From NCBI RefSeq assembly GCF_018619475.1, contig NZ_JAHFZG010000008.1, positions 84,737-148,736 of the forward strand: DNA of 64,000 nt. The letters run 5' to 3'. Of the stretch, positions 38,251 to 46,104 are shown piece by piece; positions within the stretch are counted from its first letter, which is position 1; each line of letters begins with the position of its first letter. This DNA comes from Rhodomicrobium sp. Az07 (lineage in GTDB: Bacteria > Pseudomonadota > Alphaproteobacteria > Rhizobiales > Rhodomicrobiaceae). The position numbers and the translations under genes are program-made. Below the pieces are notes generated by a model that was not told where the DNA came from, did no database searches, and saw only the letters and a list, made by a program, of their open reading frames with translations.

Positions 38251-39027
38251 TCAGTTCATGAACCAGCCGTGGCTGACCACGAGCGACTGGCCCGTGAGCG
38301 CGTTGGTCGGGAAGGCCGCGAAGAACAGCGCCACCTCGGCCACGTCCTCCATGGTGGTGAATTCCTTGTCCACCGTCTGGCCGAGCATGATGCGCTCCAC
38401 AACCTCCCTCTCGGAGATGTTGAGGCGCGCGGCCTGCTCGGGGATCTGCTTTTCGACGAGCGGCGTCTTCACGAAGCCCGGACAGATGACGTTGGTGCGC
38501 ACGCCGTGGCTTGCGCCTTCCATCGCGATCACGCGCGCGAGGCCCTGAAGCCCGTGCTTCGCGGTCACATAAGCCGATTTCAGCGCGGACGGCGCTTTCG
38601 AATGCACCGAGCCCATGAAGATGATCGTGCCGGACTTCTGCTTGTACATATGCGGCAGGCACGCCTTCGAGGTGAGGAACGCGCCGTCGAGGTGGATCGC
38701 GAGCATCTTCTTCCAGTCGGCGTAGGGGAAAGCCTCCACCGGATGCACGATCTGCACGCCCGCGTTCGACACGAGAATGTCCACCGTGCCGAAGGTCTCC
38801 ACGGTCTTCGCGACGCCCGCATTCACGGCGTCCTCGCTCGTCACGTCCATTTCGAGCGCAATCGCCTTGTCCGGCCCGCCGAGCGAGCGCGCTGCCTGCT
38901 CGGCTGCGTCGAGCCTCACATCCGCGATGGCGACGCGCGCGCCCGCTTGCACGTAGCGTTTCGCGATTGCCAAGCCGATGCCGCCCGCCGCACCGGTTAC
39001 GATGGCGATCTTTCCGTCGAGTTCCAT
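38251..39027 (-). CDS. bdhA: D-3-hydroxybutyrate dehydrogenase (SDR family)
   Basis: This 258-residue short-chain dehydrogenase has the NAD-binding motif [15 protein letters not shown], the NAG motif in [13 protein letters not shown], and the active-site Y-x-x-x-K in SAYVTAKHG. The C-terminus [12 protein letters not shown] is typical of alphaproteobacterial BdhA, which interconverts 3-hydroxybutyrate and acetoacetate during polyhydroxybutyrate turnover. It is convergent with the lytic transglycosylase gene (34-bp gap). Confidence 0.9.
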   Translation of the reverse strand: MELDGKIAIVTGAAGGIGLAIAKRYVQAGARVAIADVRLDAAEQAARSLGGPDKAIALEMDVTSEDAVNAGVAKTVETFGTVDILVSNAGVQIVHPVEAFPYADWKKMLAIHLDGAFLTSKACLPHMYKQKSGTIIFMGSVHSKAPSALKSAYVTAKHGLQGLARVIAMEGASHGVRTNVICPGFVKTPLVEKQIPEQAARLNISEREVVERIMLGQTVDKEFTTMEDVAEVALFFAAFPTNALTGQSLVVSHGWFMN

Positions 39028-39098
39028 GCTGTCCTCGCGCTTTCGATTGAGTTGGATCGGTGTAGTGCAAACACAGAACGCTTCGGCCGCTCCGCGCT

Positions 39099-39980
39099 CT
39101 AATAAAGCGGCAGCGGGAAATAACGTAGCATCAGTTCTTCATATCGGCCCGAAGCCTTGACGCGGGCGAGCGCGTAATCCAGTACCTCGCGCAGGCGCGT
39201 ATTGCCCTTCTTCACCGCGATGCCGACGCCGTCGCCGAAATAGCGCGCTTCCGTATAGCCGCCGCCCTTGAACTCGCAGCAGCGGTTCGCGTCGGTGCCC
39301 TGTATCCAGAACATCAGCGAAATGCCGTCCCCGAACAGGAGGTCCACGTTGCCCGCCTTCAGCGCGCCGCGTGCGTCGGCGGCGGTGTCGAACGGCACGA
39401 TCTTGGCGCCGTCGAAGAAGTCGCGCAGGAACGCCTCGTGCGCGGACCCCTTGATGACGGCGACCTTCTCGCCCCTGAGCGCCTCGACCGAGACTTCGCG
39501 GAACAGCGCGCCGGTCCGGCCGACGAAGCGCGCGGGCGTCATGTAATAGCGGTTGGTGAAGTCCACGTCGGCGACCGTCTTGCCATTGATGGCCATGGAA
39601 GCGATCACGGCATCCGCTTCATTCGCCGTGAGCGAAGGCACGAGCGTCGACCATTCGGCGGCGGAGACGTCGCAATCGACGGAAAGCTCGCGGCAGATGG
39701 CGCGGGCGAGGTCGATGTTGAACCCCGTGAGCCGGCCTTCCTCGTCATAGTAGTTGAAGGGCGGATAGTCCGCCTCCGTCAGCACGCGAAGCTGCGGCAG
39801 CCACGACCAGTCCGGCTTCGGTCCAACCTGAATGTCTCGCAGCTTCTGCGCGTTCTCGGCCCTTTCGGCCGCGTCGGGATTGTCCTCGGCGGCGAGCACC
39901 GTAACCGCGAAAACCACACAGAAAAACAGCGCGATGAGGCGGAGCGCCCGGCGCGGCGGCAACAGTCTCGAACTTATCAT
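39099..39980 (-). CDS. Amino-acid-type ABC transporter substrate-binding protein (family 3)
   Basis: This 293-residue periplasmic binding protein has a signal peptide (hydrophobic segment [18 protein letters not shown] cut before AEDN) and the family 3 pattern [40 protein letters not shown] and [20 protein letters not shown] 39980 was chosen over a TTG three codons earlier; GAAGG lies upstream. No permease or ATPase gene is adjacent, so it is an orphan binding protein, or serves a sensor or another transporter. It diverges from the interrupted glycosyltransferase gene. Confidence 0.87.
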   Translation of the reverse strand: MISSRLLPPRRALRLIALFFCVVFAVTVLAAEDNPDAAERAENAQKLRDIQVGPKPDWSWLPQLRVLTEADYPPFNYYDEEGRLTGFNIDLARAICRELSVDCDVSAAEWSTLVPSLTANEADAVIASMAINGKTVADVDFTNRYYMTPARFVGRTGALFREVSVEALRGEKVAVIKGSAHEAFLRDFFDGAKIVPFDTAADARGALKAGNVDLLFGDGISLMFWIQGTDANRCCEFKGGGYTEARYFGDGVGIAVKKGNTRLREVLDYALARVKASGRYEELMLRYFPLPLY

Positions 39981-40064
39981 TGGCCGCAACCTTCAGTTTG
40001 TGGACAGGGCATCCGCAGGCGGTCTTTCTCATCCTGTAATATAAGTTTTGCGTAAAGAGAAAAA

Positions 40065-40951
40065 ATGGACCTCGCTCCGCAGTCCTTCGTCCCGTTCGAG
40101 TGGAAGCATACCCCTTCCGAAATTGCGCACGCAAGCGGTAGCAGCCGCGTCCCGGCGAATTCCGATTGGGTTCTGAGCGACATCGAGCGTGGCTTTCTTG
40201 TCGAACTCGGCGCGTCCCCAAACCAGATCCGAAAACTTGAGAACGACGCGGCCCGCGCCCGCGTCGGGCTGGTGCAGGCGGCCGTAGCGCAAGGCGCGAT
40301 CAAGGCGTCGGACCTGACGGGGCGGCTGTCGCGCTCGCTCCAGCTTTCCGAACCCGCGGACGGAGAAGCGACGCGGTTGCCGGAAATCCTCGACGATGCA
40401 TGGCGGCTCTTCGAAAAGCCGGTGCGGTTTTCGGGCGGGGGCGGCTCCATGATCGCCGTCAATGGGGAGACGTATTCGCCGACCACGCTTGCGGCGCTCG
40501 CGCGTCGTCTCGGGCCGAAGCGCGACCGCGTCATGCTGATGACGCGTCAGCAGCTGATCGACGCGGTGACGCGCTCGCATGGCCGCGAGCTTGTCGAAAC
40601 GGCCGTTCGCGGGCTCCTCAAGGCGCGGCCCGATTGGAGCGCGAAGGCTGGGGTTGCGCCTTGGCAACTCTATTTCGCCACGGTCCTGGCCGGGCTCGCG
40701 CTGGGCGCGGTCGCAATCGCTCCCGCCGAAACCCTGACGCTCGCATCGCTGATATTGTCGGTCTTCTTCCTGCTGACCATCGCGCTGCGGGCCGCAGCCG
40801 CTATCAACATCGCACTGCCGCGCCGGAAGGCGAAGGAAGCACGCCTGCTTGGCGATGCCGAACTTCCCCGCTATACGGTGCTCGTGCCGCTCTACAGGGA
40901 GACGGCGATCCTGCCGCATCTGGCGCAGGCGCTCGCTGCTATCGATTATCC
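40065..40951 (+). pseudogene. 5' fragment of a family 2 glycosyltransferase gene split by an insertion
   Basis: About 295 codons encode an N-terminal helical domain (resembling the GspE/MshE N-terminal type), two membrane segments (LYFATVLAGLALGAVAIA and LTLASLILSVFFLLTIALRA) and the beginning of a GT2 domain (RYTVLVPLYRETAILPHLAQALAAIDYP). The reading frame then enters the inserted element and stops after 37 foreign residues (41057). Joined to the downstream fragment across one copy of the 8-bp duplication the frame is restored exactly and encodes 643 residues. Relatives are XagB-like or cellulose-synthase-like enzymes that make surface polysaccharide. As it stands the gene cannot make an active enzyme. 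Confidence 0.92.
40944..40951. repeat. Left copy of 8-bp target site duplication
   Basis: GATTATCC lies immediately outside the left end of the inserted element and is repeated at 44923-44930. It encodes D-Y-P of the glycosyltransferase. An 8-bp duplication is typical of IS1595-family insertion. Confidence 0.93.
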
Positions 40952-40977
40952 CGGTATTATGGCGCAAACGCCACAAG
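40952..40977 (+). repeat. Left terminal inverted repeat of the IS1595-family element
   Basis: The 26-bp sequence starts CGGTATTATGGCGCAAACG and ends CCACAAG. It is a perfect reverse complement of 44897-44922. The next base inward no longer pairs. Confidence 0.95.
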
Positions 40978-41013
40978 GGGCTTTGAGTGAGAGCCCGCGC
41001 GGTTCTGGCCGCC

Positions 41014-42033
41014 TTAGTTTGCTTCATTATGACGTTGGCAATAATAGCCATAAATAACTTCTTCACCGGCGGAGCCAATCCACGTTATCAACTGAGCAAA
41101 TTTAGTGTAGTGAGTATCCCCAAAAATGTCATCGTATTCGATACAACCCCAAATATAAACCGCTCTTTCTACACCGAGTTTTGTCGCAGCGACTTCATCA
41201 TCTGGAATAAAGGTTTCTACTACCTTATTGATTATAAAATGTTGGTGCGGACCCAATACAGCGGCATGTTGAGTACTTCGTTCGGAAGGTTCGGGAAATG
41301 CAAAATCATCCGGCAAGATAGCTGGCAATATTGCGATATTTGCCCAATAACTAAGCTTATGAGCTGGGGTTCCCCCGTTATTAACAATTACTGGTCTTGC
41401 TTCAAAACGGACGTTTTTTTCTCGTTCCTGATAGATTGCAGTGCCTACCAAAACAGATACATAGGCGCGCATTTGCATTGCGGTTCTTTCCCGAAGAGCG
41501 GCAACGCTTTCAGCGCCAGTCTTGACACTTTCGGCAATGCCATCGGCGACACGCTCCATAGCGGTAGCAGCTCGCACGGCTTCTGCGATGGAGGCTTTGG
41601 TGTCGGCGGATTGCCCTCTGGCAAGCTCGATTTGGCCCGAGATAACGTGCCCCTGCCACGCTCCAATGACGACAAGAAAGAAGGTAAAAATAGCCAAGAG
41701 CGTATCAGTTATTTTCAGCTTTCTGCCGGAAATGACCCAAAACTCGGAAGCGTCATCTCCGCTTTTTTGGCTATCTGGCTGGCCTTCCATGCGCAAATGG
41801 CTGGGTGGCGTTTCCTGTACATGGATAAGTTTCTCAGAGGAGGCTTTCTGTTGCTGGCTGGTATTTCTATCGCCCTTAGCAGTACCGTTGGGATGCTGTT
41901 CAATCTTGACCCGTTGAGCATTCTGTTGCTCGTTTGCGGAATCAGCATGTGATTGCTTCTCCAGCCCACAGAAGACTAAAAAAGAAATCAGCGAGAGTGC
42001 CACTATACTCGCCAGCCGATACCTCTTTAACAT
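41014..42033 (-). CDS. Passenger gene: predicted membrane protein with periplasmic/coiled-coil region
   Basis: This protein of about 339 residues has an N-terminal hydrophobic segment (RLASIVALSLISFLVFCGL), a polar Q/S/K-rich stretch, a second membrane segment (LLAIFTFFLVVIGAWQGHV, about residues 110-130), a helical stretch rich in alanine (AEAVRAATAMERVADGIAESV) and a C-terminal beta-rich domain (MRAYVSVLVGTAIY, VNNGGTPAHKLSYWA). This pattern recurs in uncharacterised alphaproteobacterial membrane proteins. ATG 42033 is preferred because it opens the hydrophobic segment and AAGGAG is upstream; an ATG at 42117 would overlap the DUF6471-like gene by 26 bp. It is downstream of that gene on the same strand, so the two probably share a transcript. 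No function is known. Confidence 0.75.
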   Translation of the reverse strand: MLKRYRLASIVALSLISFLVFCGLEKQSHADSANEQQNAQRVKIEQHPNGTAKGDRNTSQQQKASSEKLIHVQETPPSHLRMEGQPDSQKSGDDASEFWVISGRKLKITDTLLAIFTFFLVVIGAWQGHVISGQIELARGQSADTKASIAEAVRAATAMERVADGIAESVKTGAESVAALRERTAMQMRAYVSVLVGTAIYQEREKNVRFEARPVIVNNGGTPAHKLSYWANIAILPAILPDDFAFPEPSERSTQHAAVLGPHQHFIINKVVETFIPDDEVAATKLGVERAVYIWGCIEYDDIFGDTHYTKFAQLITWIGSAGEEVIYGYYCQRHNEAN

Positions 42034-42091
42034 TCTCAGTCGCCGCTCCTTAAGGAGTGAATTGGATTCGACTATCTTTATAAGCTTCTCG

Positions 42092-42334
42092 TTAAATATC
42101 CTCCAGCCTAATCCCATCCTTTCCCAACGCCAGCAGCACGGAGACGAAAAACGTCGCCGTGAACGTTCCCCGCTTCAGCTTGGACTTGATTGAGTCCTTC
42201 GTTTCCTTCTGAAACCCATGTTCCTTGAGGCGTTCGGCTAGCGCCTCATAGGTGACGTTTGCCTTCTTCAACTCGCCCTTGATGTAGCGCGATAGGCGTT
42301 CGGCAAGTTCCTTGCCGCCTTCTTCTGTGTCCAT
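42092..42334 (-). CDS. Passenger gene: DUF6471-like small putative DNA-binding protein
   Basis: This 80-residue protein matches the pattern of DUF6471 domains: RYIKGELKKANVTYEALAERL, then a second helix pair SIKSKLKRGTFTATFFVSVL. The helix arrangement resembles a Cro/Xre helix-turn-helix. AGGAG lies 8 bases before the ATG. It diverges from the transposase gene and TGTCA-type half-sites fill the shared promoter region, starting directly upstream of its own ATG, so I infer an autorepressor that also limits transposase expression. The family name is from memory of its sequence pattern; the regulatory role is inference. Confidence 0.72.
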   Translation of the reverse strand: MDTEEGGKELAERLSRYIKGELKKANVTYEALAERLKEHGFQKETKDSIKSKLKRGTFTATFFVSVLLALGKDGIRLEDI

Positions 42335-42436
42335 AGTGTCACTCCTGATCTGAAGCGATCATATCTGACACTTTCTGCGTTGACAATCCCTATCTTAGGT
42401 GTCATATTCGACACCATAAGAACGGGGATGACACCA
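42335..42436. promoter_or_regulatory. Divergent overlapping promoters with TGTCA operator-like half-sites
   Basis: Rightward, TTGACA (42380-42385) and CATATT (42403-42408) are spaced 17 bp, ahead of the transposase. Leftward, TTGTCA (complement of 42381-42386) and TATGAT (complement of 42358-42363) are also spaced 17 bp, ahead of the DUF6471-like gene. The -35 boxes overlap. Four half-sites occur: AGTGTCA (42335-42341), TGACACT (42366-42372) and the pair in GGTGTCATATTCGACACC (42398-42415), which encloses the rightward -10. AGTGTCA and TGACACT are inverted and about three helical turns apart. A repressor bound here would block both promoters. Confidence 0.65.
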
Positions 42437-43423
42437 ATGGCGCAGCACTTCCTACTCTCCAAGGCAGCAAAGACCCTCAGCCTTGCTCAGGTGTTCCGCA
42501 TGTCGGATGAGAAGGCGGAAGAAGTCTTCGCTCAAATCCGCTGGCCTGAGACAAAGGGCGCTCCGGTTTGCCCGCATTGCGGCGGCGTGGATGCCTACTC
42601 GGCTCGCCGCGCTAACGGTTCCCTGCGCTTCCGTTGCCGCGCCTGCGCCAAGGACTTCACGCTTACCTCTGGCACGCTCTTCGCCTCTCACAAGCTCCCG
42701 CTCCGCATGTATCTCGCGGCTATAGCGATCTTCTGCAATGAGGTGAAGGGCAAGAGCGCGCTCGCGATCTCCCGCGATCTCGGCGTGTCCTACAAGGCTT
42801 GCTTCGTGCTCCTGCACAAGATCCGCGAAGCGATGGCGGCTGAACTCAAGGGCCGCGTGATCGGCGGCGAAGGCAAGGTTGCGGAAGTCGATGGCGGTTA
42901 TTTCGGCGGTTACGTCAAGCCCGCCAACCTCTCAGAGAACCGCCGCGACCGTCGCTTCGCCAAGAACCAGAACGGCAAGCGCCAGTGCGTCGTCATCATC
43001 CGCGAGCGCAACGGCAATTCCCTTCCTGCGGTCTTCAAGGCCGAAAGCCACGCCGCTGCCTTCATCAAGGCCCGCGTTGCCAAGGGAACCACGCTTAACG
43101 CCGATGAAGCCGGTTCGTGGAACTCGCTGGACAGCCATTTCGAGATGGCCCGCATCAACCACGAGGAAGCCTATAGCCTTGACGACGCCTGCACCAATTG
43201 GGCGGAAAGCTACTTCTCGCGTCTCCGCCGCGCGGAAATCGGCCATCACCACCACGTCGCGGGAACCTACCTCCTTCGCTACGCTCAGGAAGCCTCATGG
43301 CGCGAAGACAACCGCCGCGTTTCAAACGGCGATCAGGTGAACCGCATCGTTGGCCTTGCGCTCTCCCGCAAGCCGTCCGTTGACTTCGCGGGGTATTGGC
43401 AGCGGCACAAGGCCGCTGCCTAA
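42437..43423 (+). CDS. IS1595-family (ISXO2-like) transposase
   Basis: This 328-residue transposase has an N-terminal zinc ribbon (CPHCGG ... FRCRACAKDF), an HTH-like middle (KSALAISRDLGVSYKACFVLLHKI) and the ISXO2-type DDE domain: D in VAEVDGGYFGGYVK, D in TTLNADEAGSWNSL and the C-terminal RRAEIGHHHHVAGTYLLRYAQEASWREDN. It looks full length and unbroken. ATG 42437 is preferred (GGGG about 9 bases upstream and the family-like start AQHFLLS); ATG 42428 is possible. The KilA-N gene converges on it, 3 bp beyond its stop. Confidence 0.94.
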   Translation: MAQHFLLSKAAKTLSLAQVFRMSDEKAEEVFAQIRWPETKGAPVCPHCGGVDAYSARRANGSLRFRCRACAKDFTLTSGTLFASHKLPLRMYLAAIAIFCNEVKGKSALAISRDLGVSYKACFVLLHKIREAMAAELKGRVIGGEGKVAEVDGGYFGGYVKPANLSENRRDRRFAKNQNGKRQCVVIIRERNGNSLPAVFKAESHAAAFIKARVAKGTTLNADEAGSWNSLDSHFEMARINHEEAYSLDDACTNWAESYFSRLRRAEIGHHHHVAGTYLLRYAQEASWREDNRRVSNGDQVNRIVGLALSRKPSVDFAGYWQRHKAAA

Positions 43424-43426
43424 GCC

Positions 43427-44188
43427 CTAACTGGCCATCTTATTCGGAGCGGGCAAGAGTTTAGGCAGATACGTCAATGCCGCCTTATCTCGTTCTCTGA
43501 AATATTCCGCCGCCCGCAAGGGAAGCCAGATATTTCGGAAGTGCGCCCGGAAATCTGGAAGTAGATATTCCGGGTAGGCACGCGCTTGCACGGGCTTTCG
43601 ACCATCGGCGAAAAGGTGAGTGTAGGTTGGTAGGCCATTCGGCTCAAAGCCTCTATCGCGGAGCCATTTTGCAAACATTCTACCCTCAGATATGTCGGGC
43701 CACATGCGCTCAGGAAGAGTGTAGCCTTCCATTTCCAATGGCGCGATGAGCGCGATAGTCATCTCCGTCAAAACAGAGAAATAACCCCTCGGCACGTTCT
43801 GATAATTCAGCACGTAGCGTTCTAGATGAAATGGCAACGGCGCGCGGGTGGGCTGGATGCCGCGCGACATCCAATCATAGACCCATGTTGTGACTTGCAC
43901 TGCGAAGCGCGCAGAAAGCCATTGAGCGAGATGGATGGCTACCTTCGGGTGCACCCAAGTACCCTGCTGATCGGGGAAACCGCCCTTAACTGTTTGAATT
44001 TGTTCCGAAGCGGGGATTCCCGCTTCGGAAAACAGGGCATCCAAGAATGCTTGCGTGGTGTCAAGCCGATGGTAATCGAAGAAGCGCTTCCCCGCCGCTT
44101 TGCACATAGCGGTGGCGTTCACATAACCGTCTTTGATGCGCTGGTTTATGATTTCCCCTTCGAGCGTATGGGGGATCATCTCATGCAT
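43427..44188 (-). CDS. Passenger gene: KilA-N domain protein
   Basis: This protein of about 253 residues has an N-terminal KilA-N domain (about residues 10-115): INQRIKDGYVNATAMCKAA, KRFFDYHRLDTTQAFLDAL, then GTWVHPKVAIHLAQWLSARFAVQVTTWVYDW. KilA-N is a DNA-binding domain of phage and large DNA virus proteins. The C-terminal part (about 130-253) has FHLERYVLNYQNVPRGYFSVLTEM and MWPDISEGRMFAKWLRDRG, seen in related P63C-like proteins. ATG 44188 is chosen; a TTG at 44200 with GCGAGG upstream is an alternative. It is a rare cargo for an insertion sequence; its role is unknown. Confidence 0.85.
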   Translation of the reverse strand: MHEMIPHTLEGEIINQRIKDGYVNATAMCKAAGKRFFDYHRLDTTQAFLDALFSEAGIPASEQIQTVKGGFPDQQGTWVHPKVAIHLAQWLSARFAVQVTTWVYDWMSRGIQPTRAPLPFHLERYVLNYQNVPRGYFSVLTEMTIALIAPLEMEGYTLPERMWPDISEGRMFAKWLRDRGFEPNGLPTYTHLFADGRKPVQARAYPEYLLPDFRAHFRNIWLPLRAAEYFRERDKAALTYLPKLLPAPNKMAS

Positions 44189-44304
44189 GTTTTTGTTCAA
44201 AACATCGCCTCGCGAGAGTGTGAATCGAGGTTGACACTTGACCAGAGGCGGTGGTGTGTTAAAAACACTACATCCTTGGGGCATCAGACCTCATTCAAGG
44301 TTGC

Positions 44305-44348
44305 AAAAAACCCGCTGAGCGCGTCCGGCCACAGAAACGCTCGCGGGT
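44305..44348 (-). terminator. Rho-independent terminator after the 142-residue passenger gene
   Basis: On the minus strand ACCCGC-GAGCG pairs with CGCTC-A-GCGGGT across a loop and is followed by six T. It lies about 90 bp past the stop at 44435 and separates that gene from the KilA-N gene. Confidence 0.6.
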
Positions 44349-44434
44349 ATTTCTAATTTGACGCTTTGCAACAGTTTCGGTCAAGCATAGGCGACCGAAT
44401 TCCACAGCGCGGTTGTTGATATCTTTTTGTCAAC

Positions 44435-44863
44435 TTAACCGCTTGGCAGCCTCCACATCAGCGCCGTCCCCTTTTTCCCGACCCGTTCGATCTTTCCCCG
44501 TGAAGCCTGCATTCTCAGCGCATGGATAAGCTGGGCCGCGAGGGCCTTCGCCAGAACCTTGTCTCCGACATCGAGGCCCTTCGCTCCCATCACATGCAAG
44601 GCAAGCTCACGGGTTGATTTTGGGCCGCTGGCGAGCGCTTCCTTGCAGAGCGCGATTTGCTCCCCTCTCTTGAACAACCGATAGACATCCACATACCTGG
44701 GCATGTCCTCTGGATCGCCTGAAGCCTCAAAGATCTTGATGCAGGCGTTCACATGAGCAAGGTCCGCTCTCGCCTGCTTTATGCGATCCTCATAGAGCTT
44801 GATGGATGAAACGATCTCTTCGCGCTTTGAACGTAATGTCGTAACTGTGCGTATCTCTGTCAT
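44435..44863 (-). CDS. Passenger gene: small coiled-coil/winged-helix-like protein
   Basis: This 142-residue protein has an N-terminal coiled-coil helix (RSKREEIVSSIKLYEDRIKQARADL), a short linker with DPEDMPRYVDVYRLFKRGEQ, and a C-terminal region resembling a winged helix (STRELALHVMGAKGLDVGDKVLAKALAAQLIHAL then GKIERVGKKGTALMWRL). The fold suggests DNA binding, but the family is not known to me. AAGGGC lies just before the ATG. It starts 34 bp inside the right terminal repeat and has its own terminator, so it is an independent unit within the element. Confidence 0.7.
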   Translation of the reverse strand: MTEIRTVTTLRSKREEIVSSIKLYEDRIKQARADLAHVNACIKIFEASGDPEDMPRYVDVYRLFKRGEQIALCKEALASGPKSTRELALHVMGAKGLDVGDKVLAKALAAQLIHALRMQASRGKIERVGKKGTALMWRLPSG

Positions 44864-44896
44864 GCCCTTGAATCTAAGAGCAAATCAGATGATTTT

Positions 44897-44922
44897 CTTG
44901 TGGCGTTTGCGCCATAATACCG
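44897..44922 (-). repeat. Right terminal inverted repeat of the IS1595-family element
   Basis: The 26-bp sequence starts CTTGTGGCGTTTGC and ends CATAATACCG; it is a perfect reverse complement of 40952-40977 and abuts the right copy of the GATTATCC duplication. Confidence 0.95.
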
Positions 44923-44930
44923 GATTATCC
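44923..44930. repeat. Right copy of 8-bp target site duplication
   Basis: GATTATCC repeats the sequence at 40944-40951 and marks the exact right edge of the insertion. Confidence 0.93.
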
Positions 44931-45975
44931 CGCCGCCAAGCTCGACATCAAGATCGTGCTTGAAGCGTCTGACCGCGCCACCATCGAAGCGGCCGAAAAG
45001 CTCGCCTTCCCGGGCAATGTCGATCTCGTCATCGTACCGGATCGGGAGCCGCGCACCAAGCCGAAGGCCCTGAACTTTGCGCTTCACTTCGCGACCGGCG
45101 AATTCGTCGTGATCTACGATGCGGAGGACCGTCCCGAGCCGGATCAGCTTCGCAAGGCGGCGACGGTCTTCGCGCAAGCGCCCGCCACACTCGTCTGCCT
45201 CCAGGCCCGCCTCGATTATTACAACGCGAGGGAAAACTGGCTGTCGCGCCAGTTCACCATCGAATATGCGACGCTGTTCCGGGGGCTTCTGCCGCTGCTC
45301 GCGCGCTTCCGCCTGCCGCTGCCGCTCGGCGGCACGTCGAACCACTTCCGCACGTGCGCGCTTCGCGAGGTTGGCGCGTGGGATCCATACAACGTCACCG
45401 AGGATGCGGACCTCGGCATGCGGCTCGCGCGGGCGGGCTATCGCACGGGCACACTCGAATCCACGACCTGGGAGGAGGCATGCTGTCGTCCGATGCCGTG
45501 GATCAGGCAGCGCACGCGCTGGCTCAAGGGCTGGATGCAAACCTTCGGCGTGCATATGCGCAGCCCCCGCGACGCGATGGCCGAACTGGGTTTCGCGGGG
45601 TTTCTCTCGTTCCATGCGTATTTCGCGGGGATCATCGTTTCAGCGCTGGCGCATCCCGTGTTTTACATCCTGATGCTTTACGAGGCACTTCAGGGGAGGC
45701 TGTTTGCCGGAGAAGGCGCGGCGGAAAACCTGCTTCTCTGGATCGCCGCAGTGAATTTCGTCGGCGGTTACGCGGCAAACATCGCGCTTTCGGCGTTTGC
45801 AGTCGCCGAAACTCGTCATAGACATCTCATGGCGCATGTCCTCTTCATTCCCATCTACTGGCTGTTCGTGTCGGCGGCCGCCTATCGCGCGTTGTGGCAA
45901 CTTTTTCGCGCGCCGTTCCACTGGGAAAAAACCGAGCACGGTGTGAGCCGCATCGCCCGCCCGTTCCCGGCGTGA
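44923..45975 (+). pseudogene. 3' fragment of the split family 2 glycosyltransferase gene
   Basis: These 351 codons continue the GT2 domain (DYPAAKLDIKIVLEASD) with PRTKPKALNFALHF, the D-x-D-like acidic motif in VIYDAEDRPEPDQL, the acceptor-side acid in NVTEDADLGMRLARAGYRTG and the processive-enzyme motif RQRTRWLKGWMQT (Q-x-x-R-W). Three or four C-terminal membrane segments follow (about residues 230-330 of the fragment). It could be expressed only from an internal start such as ATG 44956, which would lack the nucleotide-binding first strand. Re-joined with the 5' fragment it gives an intact XagB/cellulose-synthase-like enzyme. Confidence 0.92.
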
Positions 45976-46104
45976 CACGCGCCTCCGTGCGAAAACGCCG
46001 CCGGGAACATCGGCGGGCTTCCCCAATCGTTACGAATCAGTTAACCTGAACAAAGGGTTGAGTATCGGAGGGCGATTTAGCAAGCGACGCGCGGGCAGCA
46101 CGTT

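Larger units (their letters stand above)
40952..44922. mobile_element. IS1595-family (ISXO2-like) element with four passenger genes
   Basis: This 3,971-bp element is bounded by perfect 26-bp inverted repeats and an 8-bp target duplication, so both ends are exact. It encodes one transposase (plus strand) and four genes on the minus strand: a membrane protein, a DUF6471-like protein, a KilA-N protein and a 142-residue unknown. Passenger genes are known in some IS1595-family groups, which are about 1 kb when bare; here nearly three quarters of the length is cargo. The perfect ends, intact transposase and exact target duplication suggest recent arrival. The cargo is less GC-rich on average than the host genes, notably 41000-42120. 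Confidence 0.93.

Noticed and set aside
40987..41952. 321-codon plus-strand frame inside the left part of the IS1595-type element
   Set aside because: Reads as an irregular mix with no membrane topology or motif; the minus strand encodes a membrane protein with coherent segments recurring in alphaproteobacteria.
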